The notes under the pieces are model-generated. The model worked only from the letters and a program-made list of their open reading frames with translations. It was not told the DNA's origin and did no database searches. The position numbers and the translations under genes are program-made. Shown here in pieces: positions 63,626 to 64,000 of a DNA stretch of 64,000 nucleotides; the stretch's first letter is position 1; every line of letters starts with the position of its first letter. Origin of the DNA: Orthonyx spaldingii (lineage: Eukaryota > Chordata > Aves > Passeriformes > Orthonychidae); assembly GCA_013397795.1 (NCBI GenBank), contig VZTJ01004170.1, positions 186,001-250,000 on the forward strand. The letters run 5' to 3'.

Positions 63626-64000
63626 AATTTGGGTAGGCCATTGTTGAAACACTGGTAGGGAAGGAAGTGGCCAAGCAGGTAAAGGCAGCTCAAACAGCAA
63701 AGGAGTCAAATCCTGGTGTAGGACAAGGAATAGGAGAAATTTGGATAGAGAGTCTTGTCCTTTGTAGAGTAACTGTAAGATGCTCTGTTGTAAATACAGT
63801 TTAATTGTGGGGGATATTAGCAACTGTACTTACCTAAACTGGGATGTCTTAACAAACCAAAGGTCTTTATTCCTGGAAAAAGGATCCTGTTACCAAAAAG
63901 CTTCATTACAAAAGCAGACACCATCTAGTAATCTTAGTTAGCTCTTGGATGGCATTTAAGGATCACATGAAAAAATGAAACAGCCCTGCTTGCATGTTTC
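63626..64000. other. Unique non-coding DNA to window end
   Basis: No gene or repeat is recognised before the window ends. Confidence 0.5.

Noticed and set aside
63317..63823. 168-codon minus-strand open frame, the longest in the window
   Set aside because: It overlaps a sense-strand CR1 fragment at 63565-63625, and its translation shows no domain or family resemblance.
1..64000. CRISPR arrays, operons, phage or plasmid modules
   Set aside because: No regularly spaced repeats, no runs of long adjacent ORFs and no bacterial-type genes occur. The repeats present are vertebrate CR1 and LTR elements.

Overview
This window reads as a stretch of a bird genome, probably a songbird (inference). The main evidence is a set of short, 5'-truncated CR1 LINE copies ending in the avian CR1 3' signature (ATTCTATG/ATTCTGTG-type octamers), together with solo-LTR-like remnants of endogenous retroviruses. 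The DNA is AT-rich and interspersed repeats cover only roughly 6-7% by my count, as is usual for birds. CR1 alone would also fit crocodilians or turtles. There are no bacterial-style operons. I found no open reading frame I can assign to a gene, no tRNA or rRNA and no CRISPR array. The window is best read as intergenic or deep-intronic DNA.

Layout. Positions 1-13.8 kb are essentially unique non-coding DNA, with one tiny possible CR1 scrap near 10.74 kb. At 13.84-14.65 kb a putative LTR-like block with a CT-rich tract is followed by a CR1 3' end on the + strand. Between 16.6 and 19.4 kb a roughly 90-bp sequence occurs twice in direct orientation, 2.6 kb apart, with a CR1 (+) between the copies. 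CR1 fragments follow at about 21.83 (-), 24.57 (-), 26.98 (+) and 32.88 kb (-). A minus-strand LTR lies at 29.38-30.14 kb.

At 35.80-36.43 kb a minus-strand CR1 is split by a 265-bp solo LTR flanked by a perfect 6-bp target-site duplication, which gives a clear order of insertion. Another CR1 fragment sits at 37.26 kb. From 37.35 to 54.42 kb the DNA is unique apart from microsatellites, notably (GT)n at 42.81 kb. CR1 fragments return at 54.42 (-), 57.46 (-) and 63.57 kb (+).

The only CpG-rich, high-GC block is at 60.08-60.82 kb. I interpret it as a second ERV solo LTR of 731 bp, flanked by 6-bp direct repeats and carrying a TATA-like site, an AATAAA signal and a 41-codon ORF in its U3-like part. 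Because no host genes were recognised, nothing can be said about genes working together; the story here is transposon history and a few candidate regulatory or structural sequences.
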